Assembly: GCF_021026295.1 (NCBI RefSeq)
Contig: NZ_JAJNDA010000008.1
Coordinates: 124,001 to 188,000 of the forward strand
DNA length: 64,000 nucleotides
DNA from: Actinomycetospora soli
GTDB taxonomy: Bacteria > Actinomycetota > Actinomycetes > Mycobacteriales > Pseudonocardiaceae
Direction: 5' to 3'
In this document: positions 28,101-36,071 of the stretch, one piece after another
Numbering within the stretch: position 1 is the stretch's first letter
Layout of the letters: each line of letters starts with the position of its first letter
Notes under the pieces: generated by a model
What the model was told of the DNA's origin: nothing
Seen by the model: only the letters and a program-made list of their open reading frames with translations
The model's database searches: none
Made by a program: the position numbers and the translations under genes

Positions 28101-28669
28101 TCGGGCGGCAGGGCCCCGGCGGGGTGGAGTCGCTCGGCGTCCGCCCGGTGAAGGAGACCAGCGACGGGACCGACTGGCGGGCGCTCGACGTCACGAAGTC
28201 CCAGACGGCGCCGGCGGACGCGACCCTCGTCCGCCTCACCGCGACCGACGGGGCCACCGACGTCGGGGGCTGGCTCGCGTTCTCGGCGCCGCTGTTCCAG
28301 CGGTGGGCGCCGATGGCGGCGGCCCTGCCCCGCACCGGGGTCTACACGGTGGCCTGGGAGAACGCCTTCCTCTTCCCCTGCATCACGCAGCCGATCCAGC
28401 AGGACGGCATCACGCAGACCATGGACGGCTTCCTCGGCTACGGCGAGACCCGGGGCTTCGCCCTCGCCGACTTCGTCGCGAAGCCGGACAACGGCGGCAT
28501 CGTCGGGAACGCCTACCGCGAGGCGGACGTCACCGAGCTCCGCACGCGGTTCCACGACTTCCCCGACGTCGACGACGACGTGCTGCTCATGCTCTTCGAG
28601 CAGCCCTATCCGAGCGAGCGCTACACGGTGGAGCCGGGATCGCGGGTGGTGTCGGGGCTGGCGCAGTAG
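25181..28669 (+). CDS. emb: arabinosyltransferase Emb (EmbC type)
   Basis: The GT-C arabinosyltransferase that extends arabinan outside the membrane from decaprenyl-phosphoarabinose; in mycobacteria Emb proteins are the ethambutol targets. The ~1162-residue product has a ~75-residue polar, acidic N-terminal tail, a first helix (ARVVAVVSALVAVVCGLLL), a periplasmic beta domain with FSVRFSCRTARD, then LYLAPLTDDDGYYSAMA (catalytic loop, aspartates ~392-394), DVGTRPEPYTAVFAAG (the proline motif), and about 12 more helices. A C-terminal carbohydrate-binding region (~850-1160) has QPIQQDGITQTMDGFLGYG. GTG start at 25181 after CGGAG; the tail is longer than usual, and an ATG at 25329 is the alternative. 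Only one Emb gene is in the window. Confidence 0.93.
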   Translation: MGEDTDRGVEEPRSGSTTTTPLRLLRRTLATVRLVPRGGRGALEAETERMPPESGRSGTSEDPGTSDDSGATSATSARDAFTPDDERPDRWGPAEWGLDGLLVARVVAVVSALVAVVCGLLLPFAPVVQNSPEIRWPLDVNRPESTMLMLTAYQPESFSVRFSCRTARDAGATPDGYVLTTMSPGAGGFDDKALAIRVRADTLTVRSAGQDIVAEPLPAGDCSYQVRGDAAAVQVDRDGRDLGRLVPRFGEADPDETRNIPPDSRPAPKPISALPDVDALSTSLTALPGARPDDLSVSITADDRYASTPTPFKHALITAAIVAVVLGGLATTASILLARRKRRERAPDGLRPTPWWARIDRVLLARLSTWRPRLVDAVVVVALWSWLYLAPLTDDDGYYSAMAANVPHAGYVANYYQLYNQGFTPFSWPYYLLSWWQQQAGFSPVALRVPSVVAGLLTWIAIRAFVARCPGLTHPWKDHRWLALASRVTLCVAFLAWWLAYDVGTRPEPYTAVFAAGALALVAEGIERRRLDLLAVAVGVGSIGLMTAPTGFICLAPLLAAAPTAWRLIRERSAHWWEIPPRFLVVIAPGAIGAVFGFADGTFGDFARSQAIFAPIQRAQTWYLEFQRYALLLDETSRFGTYTKRITVLLCLLAIVWFLVTAVVARVRDLPVPSRLMLVGWSTILAFALLLPTPSKPSHHFGAIVGVGAPFLALLLVAAPGLVRDSVRAGKGRVPVPAILAAAAAAIAVIALSGHGRNRWAFMWGLGQPSWLDYPSVKGFYFDQPQYWAVLLVVLTLLVALVTTFRGKGWRPWSLLVAIPLLCVLAMAATTTRTIADFALAVDRTATTYSPAGDAWRDPAATRCGAEQAIDVLTPERFPLAPLVPVPPADEEFGDTAFPRDAYLTSSPPPADLAPDLTVWGSFQAPSPGRSPDARTGSFTTGWYRLPPGNTDDIAVTTEISGRIGEGNTLAVEFGRQGPGGVESLGVRPVKETSDGTDWRALDVTKSQTAPADATLVRLTATDGATDVGGWLAFSAPLFQRWAPMAAALPRTGVYTVAWENAFLFPCITQPIQQDGITQTMDGFLGYGETRGFALADFVAKPDNGGIVGNAYREADVTELRTRFHDFPDVDDDVLLMLFEQPYPSERYTVEPGSRVVSGLAQ

Positions 28670-28670
28670 G

Positions 28671-29381
28671 TCAGGGCGCGCGGAGCACGAACATCGACGA
28701 CTCCCCCGCGCCCGGCCGCAGCACCATCCGGCCCGAGAGGAACTGCGCGAAGGCCGGGACGGCGTACCGGGCCGCGTCGAGCAGCTTCGGCAGGCGCGAG
28801 TAGGGCACGTTCCACAGGCCGTCGGTGCCCTCGCGCTCCACGGTGAAGCCGTGGTCGACGAGCACCGAGCGCCACTCGGCGTGCGGCTTGAGGTTGATGT
28901 GCGTCGGGTCGGCGTAGCCCATCCAGTCCGCGCCCGCGAGCGCGCGACCTCGCCCCGCCGGGTCCGGCATGACGACGAGCGCCTGCCCGCCCGGGCGCAG
29001 GATGCGCCGCCAGGTCGCGAGGACGTCCTCGACGACGTCGTCGGTGAGGTGCTCGAGGACGTGGATCGCGGTCAGCGCGCCGAACCCGTCGTCGGGAAGG
29101 TCCTCGACCGCCGTGGTGACGGTGCAGCCGGGCGCGTTGCGGCGCGCGGCCGCGGCCGACCAGTCGGAGAGCTCGAAGCCCGCGGCCTCGCCGAGAGCGG
29201 AGAGCCGACGCACGAGGTGGCCGGTGCCGCAGCCGAAGTCGAGATAGGGCCCGCCGTCGCAGTAGCGGCCGACGAGGCGGGTGTAGTAGCCGAGTGCGGG
29301 CCGGTCGCCGGCCTGCCCGTTGGCGTCGTAGTAGGCCGCGTCGTAGTGCTCGGCCTCCCCCTGATGGGGCTCGAAGGTCAT
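28671..29381 (-). CDS. class I SAM-dependent methyltransferase
   Basis: A 236-residue protein: HYDAAYYDANGQAGDRPALG near the N-terminus, YLDFGCGTGHLVRRLSALG (motif I), FELSDWSAAAARRN, LTAIHVLEHLTDDV and LRPGGQALVVMPDPAG, with a long C-terminal part (PTHINLKPHAEWRSVL). This pattern is common in methyltransferases of polysaccharide clusters; the acceptor is unknown. The ATG at 29381 overlaps the flippase stop by 4 bases, so the two are coupled. It ends just beside the convergent Emb stop. Confidence 0.83.
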   Translation of the reverse strand: MTFEPHQGEAEHYDAAYYDANGQAGDRPALGYYTRLVGRYCDGGPYLDFGCGTGHLVRRLSALGEAAGFELSDWSAAAARRNAPGCTVTTAVEDLPDDGFGALTAIHVLEHLTDDVVEDVLATWRRILRPGGQALVVMPDPAGRGRALAGADWMGYADPTHINLKPHAEWRSVLVDHGFTVEREGTDGLWNVPYSRLPKLLDAARYAVPAFAQFLSGRMVLRPGAGESSMFVLRAP

Positions 29382-30688
29382 CGACGTCTCCCGGTTCCCC
29401 GTGCCAGCAACAGCGTGCTCACCACCGCGCCCACCAGCGAGCCCACCCCGAACGCCACCTCGCCGGCCACGACGACGCCCGGCGCGAACCAGAACGTCGC
29501 GCCGGCCACGACGAGTCCCGCGAGCCAGCTCAGGGCCACGTCGACGTGGCGGGCCCGGGCGACGTGCACCTGGGTGATCACGACGAGACCCACGTGCGCG
29601 AGCACGCCCGCGACGATGATCGCGAGCTCGACGCCGTCGATGCGGTAGGCCGACCCGAAGATCAGGCGGACCAGCGGCGGCCCGATCCACCAGGCCAGCG
29701 GCACCCCGACGACGGCGAGCGCGACCAGCCCGGCCGCGCCGCGGCTGAGCAGCCTGACCACCTCGCGGCGGCGACCGGCGGCGAGGAGCCGGGTGAGCGT
29801 CGGCACCACCGCGGACTGCAGCGGCACGACCATCGACAGCGGCGCCTTCGCGATCGTGAAGGCGGCCACGAACACGCCCGCCGCGGCCTGCGCCGGACCC
29901 TCGGCGAGGGCGACGACCACGACCGGCAGGCCGTTGAGCAGCAACTGGGCGCAGACCGAGCCCACGAGCAGCGGCAGCGCCGAGGTGGCCAGCGCCCGGG
30001 TGGAGTGGTCGCCCGACCCCGGCTCGGGGTACTCCCGCTCGGCCCGCCGCCACACCGCGGGGAGCAGCGGCAGGTGGGCCAGCGCGATGGCGGCCACGAG
30101 CGCCCAGCAGTAGAGCGCGGCCCGGTCGGTGCCCAGGACCACCAGCACCACGGCGAAGCCGAGCCGCAGGAGCGCGTCGAGGACCATCACCGCGCCGTGG
30201 CGCACCAGGCGGTCGGTGCCGATGAGGATGCCGCGCAGCAGGAACTGCCCGCCCGAGACGATGCAGAGCGCCACGAGCGCCCCGAAGGCGTTGACGTGCG
30301 CGTCGAGCGAGGTCCACACCAGCGGGGAGGCCGCCGCGAGCACGGCGAGCGCCAGTCCGCCGAGGAGCGCGGCCGTACCCGCCCCGGCGACCAGGACCCG
30401 GCGTCGGGACTCCCGCATCGCGAGGCGGCGGGCGAGCTCCTGCTCCAGCGGCAGGAACGGACCGAAGCCGAGGACCAGGGCGAGCGCCCAGAAGGCGCCG
30501 AAGGTGGCGTACTCGGCGGGGGTCAGGCCACGCGCGACCACCGCGAGGTAGACGTTGACGAGGAGCCCGGACAGCACCACTCCGAGCCCGGCCGACCCGA
30601 CGAGACGCTTCGCTCCGGGGCCTCCACGAGGGTGGGAACGGGGCGGATCGGTCGTGGTGCTGATGGGAGGACGATAGCGGTGGTCCAC
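29378..30688 (-). CDS. polysaccharide flippase (Wzx/MATE-like), second copy
   Basis: A ~436-residue membrane protein with 12-14 helices: LVGSAGLGVVLSGLLVNVYL, ARGLTPAEYATFGAFWAL, FGPFLPLEQELARRLAMRES, and in the second half APLSMVVPLQSAVVPTLTRL. It would flip a lipid-linked glycan. The start is unsure: the frame is open to 30769, a GTG at 30688 has a distant GAGGGG, and no good codon lies nearer the first helix. It has no obvious likeness to the flippase at 17096 beyond the family layout, so two substrates are possible. Coupled to the methyltransferase downstream. Confidence 0.78.
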   Translation of the reverse strand: MDHRYRPPISTTTDPPRSHPRGGPGAKRLVGSAGLGVVLSGLLVNVYLAVVARGLTPAEYATFGAFWALALVLGFGPFLPLEQELARRLAMRESRRRVLVAGAGTAALLGGLALAVLAAASPLVWTSLDAHVNAFGALVALCIVSGGQFLLRGILIGTDRLVRHGAVMVLDALLRLGFAVVLVVLGTDRAALYCWALVAAIALAHLPLLPAVWRRAEREYPEPGSGDHSTRALATSALPLLVGSVCAQLLLNGLPVVVVALAEGPAQAAAGVFVAAFTIAKAPLSMVVPLQSAVVPTLTRLLAAGRRREVVRLLSRGAAGLVALAVVGVPLAWWIGPPLVRLIFGSAYRIDGVELAIIVAGVLAHVGLVVITQVHVARARHVDVALSWLAGLVVAGATFWFAPGVVVAGEVAFGVGSLVGAVVSTLLLARGTGRRR

Positions 30689-30781
30689 CTGCGTCCCGCC
30701 CCTCGCCCGATCTTCGGCGCGCTCTCGACCATCCGCGTGACGATGGCGTGGGACCCCTGTGTGCTCCACCGTGAGTGTGGG

Positions 30782-30787
30782 TACGGT
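30782..30787 (+). promoter_or_regulatory. -10 element of the 54-residue membrane peptide, leaderless start
   Basis: TACGGT is followed by 6 bases and then the GTG at 30794, with no purine-rich site. The same hexamer with the same spacing precedes the PASTA gene at 34533. Confidence 0.45.
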
Positions 30788-30793
30788 GACGCT

Positions 30794-30958
30794 GTGAACG
30801 TACAGAAGGTCGTCGGCGTGCTCGTCGCGATCCTCGTCGTCTTCTGGATCATCAGCTCACCGGGCACGGCTGCCGGGACCGTGAACGGGATTCTCGACAG
30901 CCTCGCCTCGGCGGGGGACTCGCTGATCCAGTTCCTGCGCGGCGTCGCGCCCGGCTGA
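30794..30958 (+). CDS. 54-residue single-helix membrane protein
   Basis: The frame from GTG 30794 gives VNVQKVVGVLVAILVVFWII, one membrane helix, then SSPGTAAGTVNGILDSLASA and a short amphipathic helix (DSLIQFLRGVAPG). Nothing catalytic is present. The -10-like TACGGT 6 bases before the start argues that this is the real 5' end; a longer frame upstream has no ribosome site. The stop lies at the tail of the convergent Asp23 gene. Small proteins of this form recur in actinobacteria as far as I recall, but I cannot name a function. Confidence 0.6.
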   Translation: MNVQKVVGVLVAILVVFWIISSPGTAAGTVNGILDSLASAGDSLIQFLRGVAPG

Positions 30959-31393
30959 TCAGACGGTCGCGGCGGGCGGCGCCGCCGGGTCCTCCACGTC
31001 GGCACCCGGCAGGACGACGTCGGTGACGACGATGTTCAGCTCGGAGACGCGGACACCCGCGATCTGGTCGACCGCCTCCGGCACGTGCCGGCGCAGCGCC
31101 CGCGTCAGTTCGCGCGCCCCGGCGCCGTACTCGATGGCCACGTCCAGGCCGACGACGGCGGTGTCGCCGTCCATCTCGACCCGCACTCCGGCGACGTTCT
31201 CCGCGGACCCGGTGAGGGTCTGACGCACGGCGCCGACCGCACGCGCCGTGGTGCCGCCGAGGCCGGCGATGCCCGGGATCTCCCGCGTGGCGTACGCGAC
31301 GACCTTCTGGACGACGGCGGGCAGGACCTCGGTGGTGCCGGTGACACCGGTCGGGTCGAGGGGGTTGAGGGGCGGGGGCGTCGCTGCGGTCAT
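30959..31393 (-). CDS. Asp23/Gls24 family envelope stress protein
   Basis: A 144-residue protein with the Asp23 core: [60 protein letters not shown] and [20 protein letters not shown]. Members sit at the inner face of the membrane and answer alkaline or envelope stress. Pro-rich tails at both ends are ordinary. The ATG at 31393 overlaps the nhaA stop by 4 bases, so the pair is co-translated; linkage of an alkaline-shock protein with a Na+/H+ antiporter makes sense for pH stress, which is inference. Confidence 0.88.
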   Translation of the reverse strand: MTAATPPPLNPLDPTGVTGTTEVLPAVVQKVVAYATREIPGIAGLGGTTARAVGAVRQTLTGSAENVAGVRVEMDGDTAVVGLDVAIEYGAGARELTRALRRHVPEAVDQIAGVRVSELNIVVTDVVLPGADVEDPAAPPAATV

Positions 31394-32661
31394 GCCCCCC
31401 GTGTACCCGCTCGGGCCCGTCGTCGTGCGGAGCCGCGCAGCACGATCGTGGCGAGCAGCGCGGCGAGGACCGACGCGACGACGATGCCGACCTTCACGTG
31501 GTCGTCGGCCTCGCTGCCGCCGCCGAACGCGAGCTCGCCGATGAGCAGCGACACCGTGAAGCCGATCCCGGCGAGCAGCGCCAGGCCGAACACGTCGACC
31601 CACCGCAGCGACTCGTCGAGCCGGGCGCGGGAGAAGCGCTGCACGAGCCAGGCCGCCCCGGTCACCCCGATCGCCTTCCCGGCCACGAGACCGACGACCA
31701 CCCCGAGCGTGATCGGGTTGCCGAACGTCGCGGCGAGGTCGGACTGCCCGACCACGGTGACGCCCGCGGCGAAGAAGGCGAACACCGGCACGGCCACGCC
31801 GGCGGAGAGGGGGCGCCAACGGTGCTCGAAGTGCTCGGCCAGGCCGGGACCCTCGCCGGGCGCCCGCCGGACCACCGGGACCGCGAACCCGAGCAGGACA
31901 CCGGCCACCGTGGCGTGCACGCCGGACTCGTGGACCAGGACCCAGGTGACCGCGGCGAGCGGGAGCAGCAGCCACCAGGAGCGCACCCGGTGCTGGACCA
32001 GGAGCGTGAACAGCGCCAGCGGGACGAGCGCGAGCAGCAGCGGACCGACCGCGAGGTCGTCGGTGTAGAAGATCGCGATGACCGTGATGGCCAACAGGTC
32101 GTCGACCACGGCGAGCGTGAGCAGGAAGGTCCGCAGGGCCGTGGGCAGGCCCCGGCCGATGACGGCGAGGATCGCGAGGGCGAAGGCGATGTCGGTCGCG
32201 GTGGGGACGGCCCAGCCGGCGAGACCTCCGGGGTGGTTCAGGTTGATCGCGGTGTAGAGGACGGCCGGCACCGCCATGCCCCCGACCGCGGCGGCCACCG
32301 GCAGGACGGCGCGCGCCGGCTCGCGGAGGTCACCCGCCACGAACTCCCGCTTGAGCTCGAGCCCCGCGACGAAGAAGAAGATCGCGAGCAGGCCGTCGGC
32401 GGCCCACGTCGCGAGGTCGAGATCGAGGTGCAGGGCCGCGGGGCCGAGCCGCAGGTCGCCCAGCGCCGTGTAGACGTCCCGCCAGGGCGAGTTCGCCCAG
32501 ACCAACGCCAGGGCGGCCGCGCCGATCAGCAGGGCTCCGCCGACCGTCTCCCTGCGGAGGATCTCGCCGATCCGGGTGGACTCCCCCGGCGACGGCGGCA
32601 CGAACAGGCGGCCGGTGCGGGTCCGGCGGAGGCGTTCCCGACGACGGGTGGGTGGGGTCAC
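31390..32661 (-). CDS. nhaA: Na+/H+ antiporter NhaA
   Basis: A ~423-residue, 12-helix antiporter of the NhaA family. It shows [35 protein letters not shown], the central [20 protein letters not shown] with the Asp pair region, [20 protein letters not shown] (the essential VDD), and [18 protein letters not shown]. It expels Na+ in exchange for H+. The GTG at 32661 follows GGGAG; the frame extends to 32712 without a site. It overlaps the Asp23 gene by 4 bases downstream. About 200 bases upstream hold no gene and may carry the promoter. Confidence 0.94.
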   Translation of the reverse strand: MTPPTRRRERLRRTRTGRLFVPPSPGESTRIGEILRRETVGGALLIGAAALALVWANSPWRDVYTALGDLRLGPAALHLDLDLATWAADGLLAIFFFVAGLELKREFVAGDLREPARAVLPVAAAVGGMAVPAVLYTAINLNHPGGLAGWAVPTATDIAFALAILAVIGRGLPTALRTFLLTLAVVDDLLAITVIAIFYTDDLAVGPLLLALVPLALFTLLVQHRVRSWWLLLPLAAVTWVLVHESGVHATVAGVLLGFAVPVVRRAPGEGPGLAEHFEHRWRPLSAGVAVPVFAFFAAGVTVVGQSDLAATFGNPITLGVVVGLVAGKAIGVTGAAWLVQRFSRARLDESLRWVDVFGLALLAGIGFTVSLLIGELAFGGGSEADDHVKVGIVVASVLAALLATIVLRGSARRRARAGTRGA

Positions 32662-32860
32662 GGAGGCTCCCGGGCAGGCGGCGGCGGACGCCGACCAGAC
32701 TTCCCGGCACACCGATCACGACCCTACCGGCGCCGGGGCGCCCACCTCACCGCCGCGAGAGGCACACCACGCAGGAGCCGAGGCCCCCGGACCTGCCCCA
32801 CGTGCACCTCGCGGCTGTACACCACGCGACCGAGCGCCGGGCGCGGCCCGCGGCCCGGCC

Positions 32861-34354
32861 TCAGCAGACCGCGTTCGGCGCCGGCAGCGCGAGCGTCGTC
32901 AGGTAGCGGTTGACCTGCTCGTCGACGCAGGTGACGCCCTGGCCGTACACGGTGTGCCCGTCGCCGCGGTAGGTGAGCAGGGCCGACCCGGGCAGACGCC
33001 GCGCGAGGTTCTGGCTGTTGGCGTACGGGGTCGCCGGGTCGTTGGTGGTGCCGAGGATCAGGACCGGCGGCAGTCCGGCACCGGAGGGCGGGGTCAGCGG
33101 GTCCTGCGGCACCGGCCAGTCGGCGCAGGTGAGGCCGGAGACGAGCACGTTGCCGCTGAAGTGCGGTGCGCGGAGCTCGGCGGCACGGGCCTGCGCGAAC
33201 ACGTCCTCGCGGTTGCGGGGCCACGAGTTGTCCAGGCAGGTCACGGCGTTGTAGGTGTCGGAGTTCGACCCCTCGAAGTAGCGCGCGGCGAGCCGGCGCA
33301 GGGGCGCGCCGTCGCCGGAGTCGGCCGCCTTCAGCGCCTTGGCGAGCGTCGGCCAGTTCTGCTTGGAGTACAGCGGCAGCACGACGCCGAGCTCGAGCAG
33401 GCCCGGCGACAGCGGTGACATCCCCGGCACCGGCAGGGGCGACGCCTCCACCCGCGCCCGGACGCGGTCGAGCATGCCGATCGCGTCCGGCCCGGCCTCG
33501 CAGTCGGGACGGGAGGCGCAGTCGGCGGCGAACTGGCGCAGCGAGTTCTCGAAGCTCTCGGCCTGGCTGGGGTCGAGGCCGGGGAGGGTCACGTCGACGA
33601 CGCCGTCGAGCACCATCGCGCGGACGCGCTGGGGGAACTGCTCGCCGTAGACCTGGCCGATCGACGTGCCGTAGGAGTAGCCGAGGTAGGAGATCTGCTG
33701 CTCGCCGAGGGCGTTGCGGATGGCGTCCATGTCCCGGGCCACGTCGCGGGTGCCGAGGTGGGGCAGGAGCTGGCGGTAGGCGTCACCGCACGCCTGGTCG
33801 TAGCGCTCGACCGCCTGGGCCGTCGACGCCTCGCCGGCGGGGTCGCCCGGGTCCGGGTCGCCGTAGTAGGGGGTGTCGGGCCCGATCGGGCACGCCAGGT
33901 TCGCGCTGCGGCCGACGCCGCGCGGGTCGAAGCCGATGACGTCGAACCGGGACGCCGCCGCGGCCGGGACCTGACCGCTCTCCACGGTCTCGATCCCCGA
34001 CCCGCCCGGGCCGCCCGGGTTGACCAGCAGCACGCCGAGCTTGTTCGCCTGGTCGGCCGCGGGCCGGCGGACGATGCCGATCGTGATCGTCGGCCCGGTC
34101 GGGACCTGGTAGTCGACCGGGACCGTGATCTGCGCGCACTCGAACGAGCCGTCGCACGGCACGAACTGCGCCGGCGCGCCGAGCGGGGTGGCCGGCGCAG
34201 CGGGGGCGCCCGACGAGGTCGGCGGGGCCGGGGCCGTCGGGGACTGCAGCGGCGGCGCACCCGGGCTCCCGCCCGTGCAGCCCGCGAGCGCCAGCCCCCC
34301 GGCGAGCAGCGCGCCCACCAGCTTGACCCGTGTGGTCCTGCGTCCTGGTGCCAT
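32861..34354 (-). CDS. lipoprotein alpha/beta hydrolase, S33 tripeptidyl-aminopeptidase-like
   Basis: A 497-residue exported lipoprotein. The signal LVGALLAGGLALAGC carries a lipobox (LAGC), followed by a Pro/Ala-rich spacer. The hydrolase has LLVNPGGPGGSGIETVESG (oxyanion hole), VIGFDPRGVGRS, LGYSYGTSIGQVYGE (nucleophile Ser), TTNDPATPYANSQNLAR (Asp) and YRGDGHTVYG (His), ending with a conserved Cys pair. This is the Hip1/CaeA and SlpD/E group of cell-envelope peptidases or esterases. The ATG at 34354 follows AAGGAGCGACGCG. It is divergent from the PASTA gene. Confidence 0.88.
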   Translation of the reverse strand: MAPGRRTTRVKLVGALLAGGLALAGCTGGSPGAPPLQSPTAPAPPTSSGAPAAPATPLGAPAQFVPCDGSFECAQITVPVDYQVPTGPTITIGIVRRPAADQANKLGVLLVNPGGPGGSGIETVESGQVPAAAASRFDVIGFDPRGVGRSANLACPIGPDTPYYGDPDPGDPAGEASTAQAVERYDQACGDAYRQLLPHLGTRDVARDMDAIRNALGEQQISYLGYSYGTSIGQVYGEQFPQRVRAMVLDGVVDVTLPGLDPSQAESFENSLRQFAADCASRPDCEAGPDAIGMLDRVRARVEASPLPVPGMSPLSPGLLELGVVLPLYSKQNWPTLAKALKAADSGDGAPLRRLAARYFEGSNSDTYNAVTCLDNSWPRNREDVFAQARAAELRAPHFSGNVLVSGLTCADWPVPQDPLTPPSGAGLPPVLILGTTNDPATPYANSQNLARRLPGSALLTYRGDGHTVYGQGVTCVDEQVNRYLTTLALPAPNAVC

Positions 34355-34520
34355 CGCGTCGCTCCTTGTGCCCCGACCGGTCGACCACCGCCAGGGCCGA
34401 CGCTGCCCGGCATCCAACCGCACCCCCGCATCCCCGACCGCGCGACCCGTCGTCGGGCGCGAGCCGTACGGATTTCCCGGCGTTCGGTGCGAGCAGTGAC
34501 GCACGGCCGGTACCAGGCGC

Positions 34521-34526
34521 TACGGT
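34521..34526 (+). promoter_or_regulatory. -10 element of the PASTA gene, leaderless start
   Basis: TACGGT, 6 bases, ATG (34533), and no ribosome site. Identical in hexamer and spacing to the site before the 54-residue gene at 30794. Confidence 0.5.
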
Positions 34527-34532
34527 CGGCGT

Positions 34533-34814
34533 ATGGGTGAACCCGATCTCGTGCTGGTCCCGGCGCTGGTCGGGCTGCCCGCCACCGACGCGCACGAGCT
34601 CGCCATCGCCTCGCGGGTGGTGGCGGTCGACCCCGACCCGGACACGCCGCCGACGGTCAGCGGCACGGTCACCGACCAGGACCCGAAGGCGGGCCTCCGG
34701 GTCCCGGCGGGCGCACCGGTGACGATCTGGGTCGAGCCCGACGACGACGGCGGCGGGAACATGCCGCGGGTCGAGCCCGACAAGCCGCTGGACGGAGCCG
34801 GGGCGAACGCCTGA
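34533..34814 (+). CDS. small single-PASTA-domain protein
   Basis: A 93-residue soluble protein: VPALVGLPATDAHELAIASR, then TVTDQDPKAGLRVPAGAPVT and IWVEPDD, the strand-helix-strand order of one PASTA domain, without a signal peptide or membrane helix. PASTA domains bind muropeptides or beta-lactams in kinases and penicillin-binding proteins. A free cytoplasmic one is odd, and its partner cannot be read from the sequence. It stops 19 bases before the F420 oxidoreductase gene, so both may share a transcript. Confidence 0.7.
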   Translation: MGEPDLVLVPALVGLPATDAHELAIASRVVAVDPDPDTPPTVSGTVTDQDPKAGLRVPAGAPVTIWVEPDDDGGGNMPRVEPDKPLDGAGANA

Positions 34815-34833
34815 TTTTCGGGCACCCCGACCC

Positions 34834-35796
34834 GTGAGGATCGGATACAAGCTCATCGCCGAGGCCTACGGGCCCCAAGAGATGGTCCGCCAGTGCGTAC
34901 TGGCCGAGCAGGCGGGATTCGACTTCGTCGAGATCTCGGACCACTTCCACCCCTGGGTCTCCGAGCAGCAGCACTCGGGGTTCGCGTGGTCGATGCTCGC
35001 CGCCATGGCCGCGAAGACCGAGCGGATCGAGCTCGCGACCGGCGTGACCTGCCCCTTCATCCGCTACCACCCGGCCGTGATCGCGCAGGCCGCCGCCACC
35101 ACGCAGATCCTCGCCGAGGGACGCTTCACCCTCGGCGTCGGCGCGGGCGAGCGGCTCAACGAGCACGTCGTCGGGCAGGGCTGGCCCGCGGTGCACGTGC
35201 GGCACCGCATGTTCCGGGAGTCGCTGGACATCATCCGGCTGCTCTGGCAGGGCGGGTACCAGAGCTACGAGGGTCGGCACCTGACCCTCGAGGACGCGCG
35301 CGTGTTCGACCTGCCCGAGACGCTGCCGAAGATCGTGGTCGCCGCCGGCGGCCGGCGTGCCGCGACGCTCGCCGCCGAGCTGGGCGACGGCCTGTTCGTC
35401 ACCGAGCCGCGCGCCGACCTCGTGGAGACCTACCGCGGGCAGGGCGGGGACGGGCCGACCTACGCCGAGGTGCCGCTGTCCTACGCGAGCACCGTGGAGG
35501 AGGCCGCCGAGTCGGCCCGCGCGCTCTTCCGCTTCGGCATCACCGGCTGGAAGGTCCAGGCCGAGCTGCCCAACCCGGTCAACTTCGACGCGGCCACCGC
35601 GCTCGTCACCGCGGACGTGATGCGGGAGAACTTCGGCTGCGGGCCGGACATGGACCACCACGTGGAGACGGCGCGCCCGTTCGCGGAGGCGGGGTACGAC
35701 CACCTCGCGCTGATCAACGCGGGCCCCGACGTGGACGGCTTCTTCGAGCACGCCGCGAACGGGCTGATCGAGAAGGTGCGCGCCCTGGGGACGTGA
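34834..35796 (+). CDS. TIGR03557-type F420-dependent LLM oxidoreductase
   Basis: A 320-residue TIM-barrel enzyme of the luciferase-like F420 class: MRIGYKLIAEAYGPQEMVRQ, FDFVEISDHFHPWVSEQQHS, LATGVTCPFIRYHPAVIAQA, FTLGVGAGERLNEHVVGQGW, and KIVVAAGGRRAATLAAELGD. These features match the family of F420-dependent dehydrogenases close to Fgd. The substrate is unknown; glucose-6-phosphate is possible but not shown. GTG start at 34834. It is preceded by the PASTA gene; the following 271 bases up to prfC hold a short leader ORF and no other gene that I can see. Confidence 0.88.
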   Translation: MRIGYKLIAEAYGPQEMVRQCVLAEQAGFDFVEISDHFHPWVSEQQHSGFAWSMLAAMAAKTERIELATGVTCPFIRYHPAVIAQAAATTQILAEGRFTLGVGAGERLNEHVVGQGWPAVHVRHRMFRESLDIIRLLWQGGYQSYEGRHLTLEDARVFDLPETLPKIVVAAGGRRAATLAAELGDGLFVTEPRADLVETYRGQGGDGPTYAEVPLSYASTVEEAAESARALFRFGITGWKVQAELPNPVNFDAATALVTADVMRENFGCGPDMDHHVETARPFAEAGYDHLALINAGPDVDGFFEHAANGLIEKVRALGT

Positions 35797-36012
35797 CCGC
35801 CCGGACGTGACGACGGCCGGTCCTCTCCCCCCGGGAGGACCGGCCGCCGGGACCCCGCCACAAACCGGGCGGTTCGTCCGTGAGCAGTGTGCCCGGTGGA
35901 GACGCCGACTCCCAGTGTGCCCGGGTGTGATCCGCTCGACGGTTCCCGCGACGCGCCGAGCGCACGGCCGCCGGGCGAGTCCCCCGAACGACGGCCACAC
36001 GGCTCCTCCCCG

Positions 36013-36018
36013 TAACCT
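36013..36018 (+). promoter_or_regulatory. -10 element for the prfC leader transcript
   Basis: TAACCT lies 8 bases before an ATG at 36027 that opens a 14-codon frame. It is the most promoter-like hexamer in the 271-base gap before prfC. Confidence 0.45.
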
Positions 36019-36026
36019 GATCGACG

Positions 36027-36071
36027 ATGGGTACGGGCGTCGGGGGACGAGGACCAGGGGTCGGTCGATGA
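36027..36071 (+). CDS. possible 14-codon leader ORF coupled to prfC
   Basis: The ATG at 36027, 8 bases after a TAACCT hexamer, opens a frame of MGTGVGGRGPGVGR and stops at a TGA that overlaps the prfC ATG (ATGA, 36068-36071). It has no ribosome site, so a leaderless mRNA would begin here. The peptide is Gly/Arg-rich. The end-to-start overlap could make RF3 translation depend on termination at the leader stop, a direct way to sense release-factor activity. This is a proposal from the sequence only. Confidence 0.35.
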   Translation: MGTGVGGRGPGVGR

